Assembly: GCA_946405135.1 (NCBI GenBank)
Contig: CAMJGD010000005.1
Coordinates: 99,726 to 163,725, forward strand
Source of the DNA: an uncultured Clostridiaceae bacterium
GTDB taxonomy: Bacteria > Bacillota > Clostridia > Clostridiales > Clostridiaceae
Length of the DNA stretch: 64,000 nt
Reading direction: 5' to 3'
In this document: positions 1-9,686 of the stretch, in pieces
Numbering within the stretch: position 1 is the stretch's first letter
Layout: every line of letters begins with the position of its first letter
Position numbers and translations under genes: made by a program
The notes under the pieces: model-generated
What the model was told of the DNA's origin: nothing
The model's input: the letters and a program-made list of their open reading frames with translations, nothing else
Databases searched by the model: none

Positions 1-341
1 TGGGTAAAAGAATAAATAGTATGGGAAAAGAATATTTAGGCACAAAAGGTTACAGCAATATAGGTGCAGTAGTAGGCTGTACTCATAGTGAAGAAGCTGA
101 GAAAATAAGAAAAGAATATGATAGTACATTTTTCCTTATACCAGGATATGGAGCTCAGGGTGGAGCGGCTAAAGATGTAGCTTCCTATCTTAAACAGGGC
201 AATGGTGGAATTGTAAATTCCTCAAGAAAGATACTTTTAGCTTATAAAGAATATGAGAATAGAGAAAAAGAATTCTCTTTATGTGCAAGGGAAGAAGTGT
301 TAAGAATGAAAAAGGATATAGAATGTGCGTTAAGAAAGTAA
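1..341 (+). CDS. pyrF: Orotidine 5'-phosphate decarboxylase, C-terminal part (cut by window start)
   Basis: This is the end of OMP decarboxylase, the last step of UMP synthesis. The frame is open from base 3 with no stop, so the gene begins outside the window and the ATG at 21 is internal. About 113 residues are visible. They contain the typical C-terminal region of the clostridial/actinobacterial type: a VVGCTH strand, then PGYGAQGG, which forms the phosphate-binding loop, and a final NSSR stretch. The stop is 12 bases before pyrK, so it is co-transcribed with the pyr genes downstream. Confidence 0.93.
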   Translation, partial: GKRINSMGKEYLGTKGYSNIGAVVGCTHSEEAEKIRKEYDSTFFLIPGYGAQGGAAKDVASYLKQGNGGIVNSSRKILLAYKEYENREKEFSLCAREEVLRMKKDIECALRK

Positions 342-353
342 TGGAGGATTAAT

Positions 354-1109
354 ATGAAAAGGGATTATTGCATAAGAAAAATCTTTCATAATCATAAAGT
401 TGCTGAAAATATATATAAGCTTTCTATAGAAAAATTAGAAGAAGATCAGAATGCTATGCCTGGGCAATTTTATATGCTTAAAACTCTTAATAAAGGAGCT
501 ACATTAGGAAGACCTATAAGCTTATATGATGTAGAAGGACATGCAATAGAGTTTTTGTATGAAGCAGTAGGAAAAGGAACAAATTATATAAGTGAATTGG
601 GTGAAGGAGATACTATCGAGGTTTTAGGACCTTTAGGCAATGGATTTCCTTTAGATGAAGCAGAAGGAGCCATAGCGATAGTAGCAGGCGGAATAGGCAT
701 AGCCCCTATGCATGAGTTGATAAAGAGAATAAAGATCAGCAGAGGAAATAAAAAGATTGATTTATATGCAGGTTTTAGAGATGAAGTTTATGAGATAGAA
801 GAAATAAAACCTTTTATAAATGACTTGATCATAAGTACAGATAACGGAAACAAGGGCTATAAAGGATTTATTACGGATCATATAGATGTTTCAAAATATG
901 ATGTAATCTTTTGCTGCGGACCAGAGATTATGATGAAAAAAATAGTTAATAACTGCAAAGCTTATAATACCAAAGTTTATGTTTCTATGGAAAGTCATAT
1001 GGCCTGTGGTATAGGGGCATGTCTTGTATGTACTTGTAAAACAAAATTTGGCGGTAAACAGGTGTGTAAAGATGGTCCCGTATTTTTAGGTTATGATTTG
1101 AATTTTTAA
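354..1109 (+). CDS. pyrK: Dihydroorotate dehydrogenase B, FAD/[2Fe-2S] electron-transfer subunit
   Basis: PyrK passes electrons from dihydroorotate, oxidised by PyrD, to NAD+. At 251 residues the length is normal. The N-terminal half is a ferredoxin-reductase-like FAD domain (GRPISLYD near residue 60) and the middle an NAD-binding domain (VAGGIGIAPMHEL near 110). The C-terminus holds the Cys cluster ACGIGACLVC...C...VC that binds [2Fe-2S], around residues 218-239. The start has a GGAGG site (AATGGAGGATTAAT). It lies between pyrF and pyrD, as expected for the heterotetrameric class 1B enzyme. Confidence 0.95.
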   Translation: MKRDYCIRKIFHNHKVAENIYKLSIEKLEEDQNAMPGQFYMLKTLNKGATLGRPISLYDVEGHAIEFLYEAVGKGTNYISELGEGDTIEVLGPLGNGFPLDEAEGAIAIVAGGIGIAPMHELIKRIKISRGNKKIDLYAGFRDEVYEIEEIKPFINDLIISTDNGNKGYKGFITDHIDVSKYDVIFCCGPEIMMKKIVNNCKAYNTKVYVSMESHMACGIGACLVCTCKTKFGGKQVCKDGPVFLGYDLNF

Positions 1110-1184
1110 AGAAAAATATTTAGATAATTGAATGGTATTTTATAATGCCTTGTACATTGTATGTTTTTATGGAAGGGGAAAGCT

Positions 1185-2081
1185 ATGAATATAACTTTAA
1201 ATGGTATAGAATTTAAAAACCCAGTAATAGCTGCCTCAGGGACCTTTGGATTTGGCACAGAATACAATGACTACTACGATGTAGGTATACTTGGAGGAAT
1301 ATGCACTAAAGGTCTTACTTTAAAAGAGAGAGCAGGTAATGAGGGGATAAGAATTTATGAGACTCCTTCAGGAATTTTAAATAGCGTAGGATTGCAGAAT
1401 CCTGGAATAGACAAATTTATAAAATATGAGCTTCCTAGGATGAAAAAGTTTAATACAAATATAATAGCTAATGTAGGGGGAGCTGACATAGAAGAATATG
1501 AGGAAAGTATTACCAAACTAAATGATACAGAAGTAGATATTATTGAACTCAATATATCTTGTCCAAATGTAAAATCTGGAGGAATGGCTTTTGGAATAAA
1601 GTCAGATGTTGCTTATGAAGTGGTAACAAAAGCAAAAAAGTTAAGTAAAAAGCCTTTAATGGTTAAACTGTCACCTAATGCAGAAAATATTGTAGACATG
1701 GCATATAGATGCTGCGAGGCAGGAGCGGACAGTCTATCTCTTATAAATACTATAAAAGCTATGGCTATAGATATAAAAAGTAAAAGACCTGTATTTAACA
1801 ATGTGTTTGCTGGACTTTCAGGTGCGGCTATTAAACCTGTTGCTCTTAGGATGGTTTATGAAGTATCAAAAACAGTTAAGGTTCCAGTTGTAGGAATTGG
1901 CGGCATAACTACTGCAGAAGATGCTATTGAGTTTATTATGGCAGGAGCTTCGGCTATTCAAATAGGTACAGTAAACTTTGCAAATATAAAATCAGGTATA
2001 GAAATAGTAGAAGGATTAGAAAATTACATGAAAAAACAGGGCATAAAGAGTATTGACGAAATAAAAGGTGCAGCTTGGTAA
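1185..2081 (+). CDS. pyrD: Dihydroorotate dehydrogenase B, catalytic subunit
   Basis: PyrD is the FMN-containing TIM barrel that oxidises dihydroorotate to orotate. I chose the ATG at 1185 because GGAAGGGG lies 7-14 bases before it; the frame is open back to an ATG at 1161, but that start has no ribosome site and would add eight unlike residues. The resulting 298 residues are usual for the family. Visible landmarks are ASGTFGFG at the N-terminus, [11 protein letters not shown] with the catalytic-loop Cys typical of class 1B, the VKLSPN strand, and the FMN phosphate loops GIGGI and [10 protein letters not shown] 75-base gap separates it from pyrK. Confidence 0.95.
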   Translation: MNITLNGIEFKNPVIAASGTFGFGTEYNDYYDVGILGGICTKGLTLKERAGNEGIRIYETPSGILNSVGLQNPGIDKFIKYELPRMKKFNTNIIANVGGADIEEYEESITKLNDTEVDIIELNISCPNVKSGGMAFGIKSDVAYEVVTKAKKLSKKPLMVKLSPNAENIVDMAYRCCEAGADSLSLINTIKAMAIDIKSKRPVFNNVFAGLSGAAIKPVALRMVYEVSKTVKVPVVGIGGITTAEDAIEFIMAGASAIQIGTVNFANIKSGIEIVEGLENYMKKQGIKSIDEIKGAAW

Positions 2082-2111
2082 ATTTAGCATGAAATAAAAG
2101 GAGTGGTTTTG

Positions 2112-2669
2112 TTGATAATAGATATAATGAAAGAATGCGGAGCTATTTTAGAAGGTCATTTCCTTCTTTCTTCAGGAAGGCATAGCGATAAATATTGTCA
2201 GTGCGCTAAACTTCTTCAGTATCCTGATAAAGCTGAAATAGTTTTAAGAGAAGTAGCTGATAAGCTTAAAGAAATAGATTTTGATATAGTAGTTGGTCCT
2301 GCTATGGGAGGAATTTTAGTGGCCTACGAATTAGGAAGACAGCTTGGTAAGCCTGCTATATTTACAGAAAGAGAAAATGGTAATATGTCCCTAAGAAGAG
2401 GCTTTGAGATTAAACAGGGACAGAAGGTTATTATTACAGAGGATGTTATAACTACAGGAAAATCCTATAAAGAGACAAAAGAGGTTATAGAAAGATTGGG
2501 CGGTGAGATAATAGCTATAGCATGCATAGTAGATAGAAGTAATCATATCAATGAAGAGCTACCTATTTACAGTGCTGTAAGACTTAATATAGAAAGCTAT
2601 GAAAAGGATGGATGTCCTCTCTGCAAAAAAAATATACCTTGTATTAAACCTGGCAGCAGAAATATATAG
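2112..2669 (+). CDS. pyrE: Orotate phosphoribosyltransferase
   Basis: PyrE joins orotate and PRPP to make OMP, linking PyrD to PyrF. The PRPP loop is seen as [13 protein letters not shown] and the flexible catalytic region as [15 protein letters not shown]. The C-terminus carries CPLC/C residues typical of this clostridial subtype. There is no ATG near the N-terminus. AAAAGGAG at 2096-2103 best serves the TTG at 2112 (8-base spacer); TTG 2109 and GTG 2103 are possible but the last overlaps the ribosome site. It is the last pyr gene and is followed by a terminator. Confidence 0.93.
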   Translation: MIIDIMKECGAILEGHFLLSSGRHSDKYCQCAKLLQYPDKAEIVLREVADKLKEIDFDIVVGPAMGGILVAYELGRQLGKPAIFTERENGNMSLRRGFEIKQGQKVIITEDVITTGKSYKETKEVIERLGGEIIAIACIVDRSNHINEELPIYSAVRLNIESYEKDGCPLCKKNIPCIKPGSRNI

Positions 2670-2749
2670 CTAGAAGTTGTTTCAAAAAGTATTGTATATT
2701 AAATAATTTTTATAAAGTTTATAAATTGAAATTATAAAAAGGTAAATTG

Positions 2750-2805
2750 TACCCTGTAAGATAGACATAGAAAAGAGAATGTGTTAACTTACAGGGTATT
2801 TTTTT
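2750..2805 (+). terminator. Intrinsic terminator of the pyr operon
   Basis: An 11-bp perfect stem (TACCCTGTAAG / CTTACAGGGTA) with an unusually long loop of about 27 bases is followed directly by seven T. It ends the pyrimidine transcript. Confidence 0.85.
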
Positions 2806-2871
2806 ACTTAAGATTAAGTAAAAACTGTCCCTTAACATTTAATAAGAAAAATGTAATAAAAGCTAGAAGGA

Positions 2872-2889
2872 ATGTTAAATATTTAACAA
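2872..2889. promoter_or_regulatory. Rex-like operator 1 upstream of pflB
   Basis: ATGTTAAATATTTAACAA matches the Rex consensus TTGTTAA-N4-TTAACAA at all but the first base, and its central 16 bases are a perfect palindrome. Rex is the NADH-sensing repressor of fermentation genes in Gram-positive bacteria. Binding is inferred. Confidence 0.7.
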
Positions 2890-3154
2890 AAATAATCGTA
2901 AAATTATGTATAAGAATGTATATAATACAAAATAATACATACTTAATGTAGTAATCATACAAATTATTCTTTGTAGTATTATGTTGAAATATTAAGAATA
3001 ATAATATATGACAGATTTATATTAGTTTATATATATTACAATAAGCTGTTATAATTTTATATATAAACTGTTATAATATATAAAATTAAAAATAAATAAT
3101 AAGAATAATAATAATTTTACAATAATAAAAAATAATTTTAATATTACAACATTA

Positions 3155-3172
3155 AGGTTAAAGTATTAACAA
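3155..3172. promoter_or_regulatory. Rex-like operator 2 upstream of pflB
   Basis: AGGTTAAAGTATTAACAA fits TTGTTAA-N4-TTAACAA with two mismatches at the left end. It lies 283 bases after the first site and 98 before the pflB start, so the two could act together or on separate promoters. Confidence 0.5.
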
Positions 3173-3270
3173 AATTAATTTTATGATATATAATAAAATT
3201 TGTAAGATACATTTATACTTTTACAAAAAAGTAGCTAAATTTTAATTATTATAAGTTAAGGAGGTATTTT

Positions 3271-5496
3271 ATGTTTAATTCATGGGAAGGTTTTAAAAAA
3301 GGTATTTGGACAGAAAAGATAGACGTTAGAAATTTTATACAGAAGAATTATAAGTTATATGAAGGTGATAAAAACTTTTTAACAGTTCCTTCAGAAAAAA
3401 CTAAAAAGGTATGGGAAAAAGCTAGTTCACTTATAATGGAAGAAATTAAAAAAGGAATAATAGATGTAGCTGTAGATAGAGTATCAGGTATTGATAATTA
3501 TGAACCTGGATATATCGATAAAGATAATGAAGTTATAGTAGGATTGCAGACTGATGCTCCTCTTAAAAGAATAGTAAATCCTTGGGGTGGCTGGAGAATG
3601 GTAGAACAGTCTTTGGAATCTTATGGATATGAGTTAGATAAAAATATAGAAGAATACTTTCCTAAGTATAGAAAAACTCATAATGATGGAGTATTTGATG
3701 CTTATACAGAAGAAATAAGGACAGCTAGATCTGTAGGCCTTTTAACTGGATTGCCAGATGCTTATGGAAGAGGAAGAATCATAGGAGACTATAGAAGAGT
3801 AGCTTTATACGGAGTAGACTTTTTAATTGAACAAAAGAAAAAAGATTTAAAAGAACTAAAAGGTGATATGCTTGAAGAGCTAATAAAGAAAAGAGAAGAA
3901 GTAAGTGAACAGATAAGAGCATTAGAAGCTATGAAATCTATGGCATCAAAGTATGGAGTAGATATCGGAAAGCCAGCAGCTAATGCTAAAGAAGCGGTTC
4001 AAGCTGTATATATGGGTTATTTAGCAGCGGTAAAAGAAAATAATGGAGCTGCTATGTCATTAGGCAGAACAAGTACATTCCTTGATATATATATTGAAAG
4101 GGACTTAGAAAAGGGAATTTTGACAGAAGAAGAAGCACAAGAACTTATAGATCAGTTTGTTATTAAATTAAGATTAGTTAGACACCTGAGAACTCCTGAA
4201 TATAATGATTTGTTTGCAGGAGATCCAACTTGGGTAACAGAATCTATTGGAGGAGTAAGCACCAATGGCAAACCACTTGTAACAAAGAATTCCTTTAGAT
4301 TTTTACACACTTTAGTAAGTTTAGGATCAGCTCCAGAACCAAATATGACAGTGCTTTGGTCAGAGAAGCTTCCTGAAAACTTCAAAAAGTTCTGTGCTGA
4401 AATGTCTATATTAACTGACTCTATACAGTATGAGAATGATGATGTAATGAGACCATTATATGGTGATGACTATGCCATAGCATGTTGTGTATCTGCTATG
4501 CAGGTAGGTAAGCAAATGCAGTTCTTTGGTGCAAGATGCAACCTGGCAAAAGCTCTTCTTTACTCTATAAATGGTGGAGTAGATGAGAAAAAAGGCAGAC
4601 TTGTAGTACCTAGCATAGAAAAAATTGAAGATGAAGTACTAGATTATAATAAAGTAAAAGAAAATTACTTTAAAGTAATGGAATATGTAGCAGGTTTATA
4701 TGTAAATACCATGAATATAATTCATTACATGCACGATAAATATGCTTATGAAGCAGGTCAAATGGCACTTCATGATACAGAAGTAGGAAGGCTTATGGCT
4801 TTTGGTATTGCAGGACTTTCTGTAGCTGCTGATTCATTAAGTGCTATTAAATATGCAAAGGTTAAGCCTATAAGGGAAAATGGAATAGCTGTGGATTTTG
4901 AAATAGAAGGGGATTTCCCTAAGTATGGAAATGATGATGATAGAGTAGATGATATTGCTGTAGAAATAGTAGATAAATTCTCAAAAGAATTGAAGAAACA
5001 TCCTACTTATAGAAACGCTAAACATACTTTATCAGTATTAACTATAACTTCAAATGTTGTATATGGTAAGAAGACTGGAGCTACTCCTGATGGAAGAGGC
5101 ACAGGAGTTCCTTTTGCACCTGGAGCAAATCCAATGCATGGAAGAGATATAGAAGGTGCTCTTGCTTCCCTAAATTCAGTAGCTAAGGTGCCATATAGTC
5201 CATGCTGCGAAGATGGAGTTTCAAATACTTTCTCTATAGTACCAGAAGCGCTAGGAAAAGAATCAAAAACTCAAATAGATAATTTAGCGGCAGTGTTAGA
5301 TGGGTATTTTAGCCAAGGAGCTCATCATTTAAATGTAAATGTGCTGCAAAGAGAAACTCTTTTAGATGCTATGGAACATCCAGAAAAATATCCAACTTTA
5401 ACTATAAGAGTATCTGGTTATGCTGTAAATTTCAATAGATTATCAAAAGAACAGCAGATGGAAGTTATAAATAGAACTTTCCATGAAAAAATGTAA
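3271..5496 (+). CDS. pflB: Formate C-acetyltransferase (pyruvate formate-lyase)
   Basis: PflB cleaves pyruvate with CoA to acetyl-CoA and formate, a main anaerobic route and source of formyl units. At 741 residues it is close to the E. coli enzyme. The catalytic Cys pair is in [11 protein letters not shown] (about residues 408-412). The glycyl radical site is RVSGYAVNF near residue 711. The ATG follows AAGGAGG at a good distance. pflA, which installs the radical, follows directly, and Rex-like sites upstream suggest redox control. Confidence 0.97.
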   Translation: MFNSWEGFKKGIWTEKIDVRNFIQKNYKLYEGDKNFLTVPSEKTKKVWEKASSLIMEEIKKGIIDVAVDRVSGIDNYEPGYIDKDNEVIVGLQTDAPLKRIVNPWGGWRMVEQSLESYGYELDKNIEEYFPKYRKTHNDGVFDAYTEEIRTARSVGLLTGLPDAYGRGRIIGDYRRVALYGVDFLIEQKKKDLKELKGDMLEELIKKREEVSEQIRALEAMKSMASKYGVDIGKPAANAKEAVQAVYMGYLAAVKENNGAAMSLGRTSTFLDIYIERDLEKGILTEEEAQELIDQFVIKLRLVRHLRTPEYNDLFAGDPTWVTESIGGVSTNGKPLVTKNSFRFLHTLVSLGSAPEPNMTVLWSEKLPENFKKFCAEMSILTDSIQYENDDVMRPLYGDDYAIACCVSAMQVGKQMQFFGARCNLAKALLYSINGGVDEKKGRLVVPSIEKIEDEVLDYNKVKENYFKVMEYVAGLYVNTMNIIHYMHDKYAYEAGQMALHDTEVGRLMAFGIAGLSVAADSLSAIKYAKVKPIRENGIAVDFEIEGDFPKYGNDDDRVDDIAVEIVDKFSKELKKHPTYRNAKHTLSVLTITSNVVYGKKTGATPDGRGTGVPFAPGANPMHGRDIEGALASLNSVAKVPYSPCCEDGVSNTFSIVPEALGKESKTQIDNLAAVLDGYFSQGAHHLNVNVLQRETLLDAMEHPEKYPTLTIRVSGYAVNFNRLSKEQQMEVINRTFHEKM

Positions 5497-5502
5497 TATA
5501 TA

Positions 5503-5524
5503 GAAGGCTTCTTTAGAAGCCTTC
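5503..5524 (+). other. Perfect 9-bp hairpin between pflB and pflA
   Basis: GAAGGCTTC-TTTA-GAAGCCTTC lies in the 53-base gap between the two genes. No T-run follows (CTTAAAATC), so it is unlikely to be a full terminator. It may protect the pflB 3' end or lower pflA output relative to pflB, which would suit an enzyme and its catalytic activator. Confidence 0.6.
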
Positions 5525-5549
5525 CTTAAAATCAGTAAGGAGAATTAAA

Positions 5550-6266
5550 ATGAAAGGCAGAATTCACTCTATAGAAACTATGGGACTTGTAGATGGACCA
5601 GGCATAAGAGTGGTGGTATTTTTTCAAGGATGCAGCTTAAGATGTGCTTATTGCCATAATCCAGATACTTGGGCTTTTAAAGATGGGAAAGAAATTACCC
5701 CAGAAGAACTATTTAAAAAAATATATAAATATAAGCCTTATTTTGACAGGTCAAAGGGTGGAGTAACCTTTTCCGGCGGTGAACCGCTGATGCAACCGGA
5801 ATTTCTCATAGAAATATTAAAATTATGCAAAGAAAGTGGCATTCACACTACAATTGATACGGCAGGATATGGTAAGGGCAATTATGATGAAATCTTGAAA
5901 TATACGGATCTAGTAATTTTTGATATGAAGCATATATCAAAGGAAGGATACACAGATTTAGTAGGTAAAGACGGAAGTGAAAGTTTGAGATTTCTAGAGT
6001 GTGCCGAAAAATATGACACAAAGCTTTGGATTAGGCATGTAGTAGTACCGGGTATAACTGATGGAGAACATCATATTGAAAAGCTTGGAAGTATATTAAA
6101 AAATATAGAAAATATAGAAAAAGTAGAGCTGCTTCCTTATCATGTTTTAGGAATAAATAAATATGAAGTGATGGGTATAAAGTATAGGCTAGAAGGCGTG
6201 GAGCCTATGGATAAAAATATATGTAAATATTTAGAACAAAAATTAATAGATATATTAAATAAATGA
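5550..6266 (+). CDS. pflA: Pyruvate formate-lyase activating enzyme (radical SAM)
   Basis: PflA uses SAM and a [4Fe-4S] cluster to place the glycyl radical on PflB. The cluster motif CSLRCAYCHNPDTW (CX3CX2C) begins near residue 29. It is followed by GGVTFSGGEPL (SAM binding) and the LLPYHVLG strand near the C-terminus. At 238 residues the length is typical, with no ferredoxin insert, which separates it from the activases of other glycyl radical enzymes. The ATG is preceded by AAGGAGAATTAAA. Confidence 0.96.
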   Translation: MKGRIHSIETMGLVDGPGIRVVVFFQGCSLRCAYCHNPDTWAFKDGKEITPEELFKKIYKYKPYFDRSKGGVTFSGGEPLMQPEFLIEILKLCKESGIHTTIDTAGYGKGNYDEILKYTDLVIFDMKHISKEGYTDLVGKDGSESLRFLECAEKYDTKLWIRHVVVPGITDGEHHIEKLGSILKNIENIEKVELLPYHVLGINKYEVMGIKYRLEGVEPMDKNICKYLEQKLIDILNK

Positions 6267-6298
6267 TAATGGACGATTTAATTATATATAAAAGATGA

Positions 6299-6350
6299 TC
6301 AATGCTGGCAATACTCCAAATATGGAGCGTTGTCAGCATTGATTTTATTA
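6299..6350 (+). terminator. Terminator of the pfl operon
   Basis: A long stem (TCAATGCTGGCAA...TTGTCAGCATTGA with inner ACTCCA/TGGAG pairs and an AATA loop) is followed by TTTTATT. Confidence 0.85.
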
Positions 6351-6357
6351 ATAAATT

Positions 6358-6708
6358 TTATTCCCAATAGCAATAATATAGACAATTTTCTAAAATGGGA
6401 ATTCCGCTTTCTATTATAACATTACTGTCTATGGGCATTTTTCTATATTGTTTTCTTGTTCCATCTTGAAATATGCATTCAATCATTCTTCCATGCTTAA
6501 ACAATTCATTAGCCTTTTCGTAACTTATAGGGGAAATAATACTCCATTTATCGTTTAAGCTCATTCTATCGTAGCCTGTATTTTTAACATTGATGTACTT
6601 TTCGTCACCTTCTGTTCCTACTATACAGCCTTTAGAATTGATAGCTTTAAATGTTGGATTTTCTTTAAGAACCTTTAACATATCAATAGTCTCAAGAACC
6701 TTATTCAT
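6358..6708 (-). CDS. Hypothetical protein, 116 residues
   Basis: I do not recognise this protein. It has no signal peptide or membrane segment. The sequence is mixed charged with Asn, Lys and Ile, and a Tyr/Cys-rich end (CLYYCYWE). A strong ribosome site (AAAGGAGAGGATTAA before ATG) supports it as a real gene. It is convergent with pflA and separated from it only by the terminator, and is monocistronic as far as can be seen. Confidence 0.75.
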   Translation of the reverse strand: MNKVLETIDMLKVLKENPTFKAINSKGCIVGTEGDEKYINVKNTGYDRMSLNDKWSIISPISYEKANELFKHGRMIECIFQDGTRKQYRKMPIDSNVIIESGIPILENCLYYCYWE

Positions 6709-6867
6709 TTAATCCTCTCCTTTACCCAATATTATTATTTATGATAAATAATAACAAATAAGGTTATAGAGTACAATACCTATATACTATTGATACGTAA
6801 AAAACACATAAAAAACTAAATATTTTGAAAATTTAATATAATTTTAATAATTTATTAAAATATAATT

Positions 6868-6911
6868 GATGAAATAAAAGCTGTATATTAAAATAGCTAA
6901 TATACAGCTTT
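6868..6911 (-). terminator. Terminator of the rubredoxin gene
   Basis: On the minus strand a 14-bp stem (AAAGCTGTATATTA / TAATATACAGCTTT) with a 7-base loop is followed by TTATTTC. Confidence 0.8.
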
Positions 6912-6926
6912 ATGATATACTGTAGA

Positions 6927-7088
6927 TTATTCAGTTGGCTCAAACTGGTCTTTACTTACACCACATAGTGGGCAAACCCAATCTTCAGGAATGTTTTCGA
7001 AAGAAGTTCCAGGAGCGACTCCATTATCTTCATCACCTACAGCAGGATCATAAACATAACCGCACACTGTACAAATATATTTTTGCAT
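6927..7088 (-). CDS. rub: Rubredoxin
   Basis: The minus strand from 7088 encodes a 53-residue classical rubredoxin. It begins [19 protein letters not shown] and ends with the second iron knuckle, [13 protein letters not shown]. The four Cys in two CX2CG motifs bind one Fe, and the Tyr/Trp core (EDWVCP) is intact. AAGGAGG precedes the ATG by 8 bases. Rubredoxin passes electrons to oxygen- and peroxide-detoxifying enzymes in anaerobes. It is divergent from the M48 protease gene and has its own terminator, so it is a single-gene unit. Confidence 0.96.
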   Translation of the reverse strand: MQKYICTVCGYVYDPAVGDEDNGVAPGTSFENIPEDWVCPLCGVSKDQFEPTE

Positions 7089-7247
7089 TACTATTCCTCC
7101 TTAATATTAATAATTAATATCCAACGAAAAAATATATTTAATAATATTTAATGAATATATTATAACCAAATTTAATGCTTTTTACAAGTATTTCATTAGA
7201 TAATATAGAATAAATTAGTAGTAAAAATAATTTAAGAGGGTGTTAGT

Positions 7248-8579
7248 TTGAATAAAGCTAAAACAATAATTTGTTCTTTTTTATGTATACTATTATTTAT
7301 TACTTTATCTCTTTATATATCTACAAAAATAATAGAAATTAATAATAGAGACTTATTGGTGGATAATAGAGAGAGTATTAATATTAAACTAGATAATATT
7401 AACCAAATAAAAATACCTGAAGCTTCTAATATAGCTGTTTTCAATTATAAACTAGGTAGATTTTATTGGATTATAAGTATTATTGCTTCGTTTGTTATTC
7501 CATTTTTTATAATCTATACTGGTGTTTCAGGTAAAATTAAAAACTGGTCTAAAAACATAGGTAAACATTATATTTTTATAGTAGCTTTATATATTATTTT
7601 ATTATATACAATTTATTATGTATTGAGCATACCTTTAGATTTTTTTGCAGGTTTTTATAAAGGTCATTTAATTAATTTATCCAATCAATCTCTGTCAAAT
7701 TGGATAGCTCAAAATATTAAATATTTTTTTATGAATTTAGTTATCTATGTAATTTCAGGTATTTTTATATATACTGTAATCAATCATAATAAAAATTATT
7801 GGCCGCTGATTCTAGGAGTGCTGTCTATACCAATTATGTTTATAGCATATATGATAACTCCTGTTTACATTGATCCTATATTTAATGATTTTAAACCTTT
7901 AACTGATAAAAAAGTTGAAAAGAGAATAGAAGAGCTGACTAAAAAAGCGGGAATAGATAATTGCAAGCTGTATGAAATAGATAAGAGTAAAGAAACAAAA
8001 GCCATGAATGCTTATATGACAGGAATTTTAAATACTAAAAGGATAGTTATATGGGATAATATGCTGAATAATTTAAATGAAAATGAAATTGCAGTAGTAG
8101 CAGCTCATGAGATTGGTCATTACGTATTAAAGCATATACCAAAATCTATTGTGTTTAATAGTGTTTTTATCACTATAGTATTATTTTTATCAAAATTTTT
8201 AAGTAATTATTTTATAAAGATATTTAGCAGTAAAATTAAAATTTATAGTATTTCCGATTTGGCCGCCATTCCTATCTTAATACTTATGGTAAATTTAGTA
8301 ACATTTTTATTAGCGCCTATACCTAATGGATATTCAAGATATCACGAGATGGAAGCAGATAGATTTGCTATTGAATTGACAGAAGATAATTATTCTAATG
8401 CTGCTGTAGAAGTTAAGTTTTTAAAAAACAATATATCCATGCCTGAAGTAGGAACTTTGTATAAGCTATGGAGATATGATCATCCAATGCCGAAAGAAAG
8501 GATAGAATTCTCTAATAGTTATAAGCCTTGGGAAAATAATGAACCTATGAAATACCAGGAGTATTTTAGAAAAAAATAA
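7248..8579 (+). CDS. M48 family membrane metallopeptidase (CAAX protease 1-like)
   Basis: This 443-residue membrane zinc protease has one N-terminal segment, then about four more hydrophobic segments before the catalytic domain. The zinc site HEIGH is near residue 287 and the third ligand lies in EMEAD near 370. The layout with a long membrane part before HExxH resembles Ste24/CAAX prenyl protease 1 homologues rather than the short HtpX form. The substrate is not known; membrane protein quality control is an inference. GAGGG precedes the TTG start (AAGAGGGTGTTAG). Confidence 0.88.
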   Translation: MNKAKTIICSFLCILLFITLSLYISTKIIEINNRDLLVDNRESINIKLDNINQIKIPEASNIAVFNYKLGRFYWIISIIASFVIPFFIIYTGVSGKIKNWSKNIGKHYIFIVALYIILLYTIYYVLSIPLDFFAGFYKGHLINLSNQSLSNWIAQNIKYFFMNLVIYVISGIFIYTVINHNKNYWPLILGVLSIPIMFIAYMITPVYIDPIFNDFKPLTDKKVEKRIEELTKKAGIDNCKLYEIDKSKETKAMNAYMTGILNTKRIVIWDNMLNNLNENEIAVVAAHEIGHYVLKHIPKSIVFNSVFITIVLFLSKFLSNYFIKIFSSKIKIYSISDLAAIPILILMVNLVTFLLAPIPNGYSRYHEMEADRFAIELTEDNYSNAAVEVKFLKNNISMPEVGTLYKLWRYDHPMPKERIEFSNSYKPWENNEPMKYQEYFRKK

Positions 8580-8647
8580 TTCATCCTAAAAAATGGGTTA
8601 GAAATATAGTTGATAATATTTTTTAAGTGAATATAGCCTAGATAAGT

Positions 8648-8676
8648 AAAGCGAACTCTTAACTGGAGTTCGCTTT
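8648..8676. terminator. Bidirectional terminator between the M48 protease and exonuclease genes
   Basis: AAAGCGAACTC and GAGTTCGCTTT form an 11-bp stem with a 7-base loop. Short T-runs on both sides let it serve the two convergent genes. Confidence 0.7.
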
Positions 8677-8680
8677 ATAT

Positions 8681-9289
8681 CTAGTTAACTTTATTTGAAA
8701 AATAACCTCTTGGAATATATCCTTTCTTAATTCCTTCAGTAACTATCAAATAGGTAGCTGTGGTATCGAACCTTGCATCGTGAAAATTACCGCTGCCTTC
8801 AAAATACTTTTGACTGGTAGACTTAATTTTTTCTTTATCTATACCTAGAAAAGTTACTACTTCTTCTAATTTAGGATTCTTAACTTCTCCTCTTCCATTT
8901 CTTAGTTTGCAGATGTTTTTATAATAATTCATAGTACAAAATATACTTTTGGGTTCAAACTCTTCTCCACAGCCTTCTAATTCATGCGTTAAAAATTTTA
9001 TATCGAAGTTAACATTATGTCCAATTATTACATCAGCTTCATAAAAATCCTGTATAAAAGATTCAAATTGATCTTCAAAATATAGACCATTACTTAATTC
9101 ATATAAATCTTCCACAGAAAAGCCATGGATTTTCTCAGCACTTGGTTCTATGTATTCTACAGCAAAAAATATATTTTTGCCTACAGTTGTATTTGGTTTA
9201 GTTGAGGTATCAACAAGAATATAGCTTAGCTGGCATATACTTCCTGGCTTTAAATCTGTAGTTTCTGTATCAAAAAAAACAAGTTTCAT
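8681..9289 (-). CDS. 3'-5' exonuclease, DEDDh family (DnaQ/RNase T-like)
   Basis: The 202-residue protein is a free-standing DEDDh exonuclease. Motif I is FFDTETT at the N-terminus, motif II GHNVNFD near residue 100, and motif III HDARFD near residue 175, with the catalytic His. I start at 9289 (MKLVFFDTET), which has AGGAGG upstream; the frame is open further back but adds an unlikely hydrophobic leader. It probably trims DNA or RNA ends. Whether it acts in repair or RNA processing cannot be told from sequence. Confidence 0.88.
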   Translation of the reverse strand: MKLVFFDTETTDLKPGSICQLSYILVDTSTKPNTTVGKNIFFAVEYIEPSAEKIHGFSVEDLYELSNGLYFEDQFESFIQDFYEADVIIGHNVNFDIKFLTHELEGCGEEFEPKSIFCTMNYYKNICKLRNGRGEVKNPKLEEVVTFLGIDKEKIKSTSQKYFEGSGNFHDARFDTTATYLIVTEGIKKGYIPRGYFSNKVN

Positions 9290-9686
9290 ATTAAAAAATA
9301 ACCTCCTATTAGTATGTGGTATACAAAGTACAATATAAAGTGCTCTAACAACTATGGTATAGGAAAAAAACAATATAATCAAGGCAAAAAAATTAAAGAG
9401 AGGAATTAAAGATTTTTAGGTGAATTAAAGAGAAAACATTAAGTTTCTTGTAAGTTTTACTGATTTTTATTGAAATTTAGTGAGTTATGACAAAATATAA
9501 TGATTTTTATATAAAAATCTACGGAAAAGACTTGTATATCAAAAGTATTTGTGATATATTTTTATTCGAAAATTAAAATTTCTTTTAAGAATTTTTTTAT
9601 CTATAATAGTATCTTCTTTGCCAAAAGACTGGTGGGGAAGGTTTATTTTTTAGTTAAAATAATTTAAGTGAGGAGTTGGGAATGAA
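9290..9686. other. Intergenic region upstream of potA
   Basis: Nearly 400 AT-rich bases lie between the divergent exonuclease and pot operon. I see short repeated GATTTTTAT words and a possible promoter (TTGTAT near 9533 with ATATTT downstream), but no riboswitch or reading frame that I can support. Confidence 0.4.

Larger units (their letters stand above)
2806..3270 (+). promoter_or_regulatory. Long AT-rich promoter/leader region of pflB
   Basis: About 465 bases with no credible reading frame lie between the pyr terminator and pflB. The stretch is very AT-rich and contains several TATAAT-like hexamers, so I cannot pick one promoter. It holds two Rex-like operators, listed separately. The pflB ribosome site AAGGAGG is at its end. 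Confidence 0.6.

Noticed and set aside
6935..7117. Plus-strand reading frame of 60 codons
   Set aside because: It is the antisense of the rubredoxin gene, which has correct motifs and a ribosome site.
9290..9382. N-terminal extension of the exonuclease
   Set aside because: The extra residues are hydrophobic and poorly conserved in type, and the ribosome site lies just before the internal ATG at 9289.
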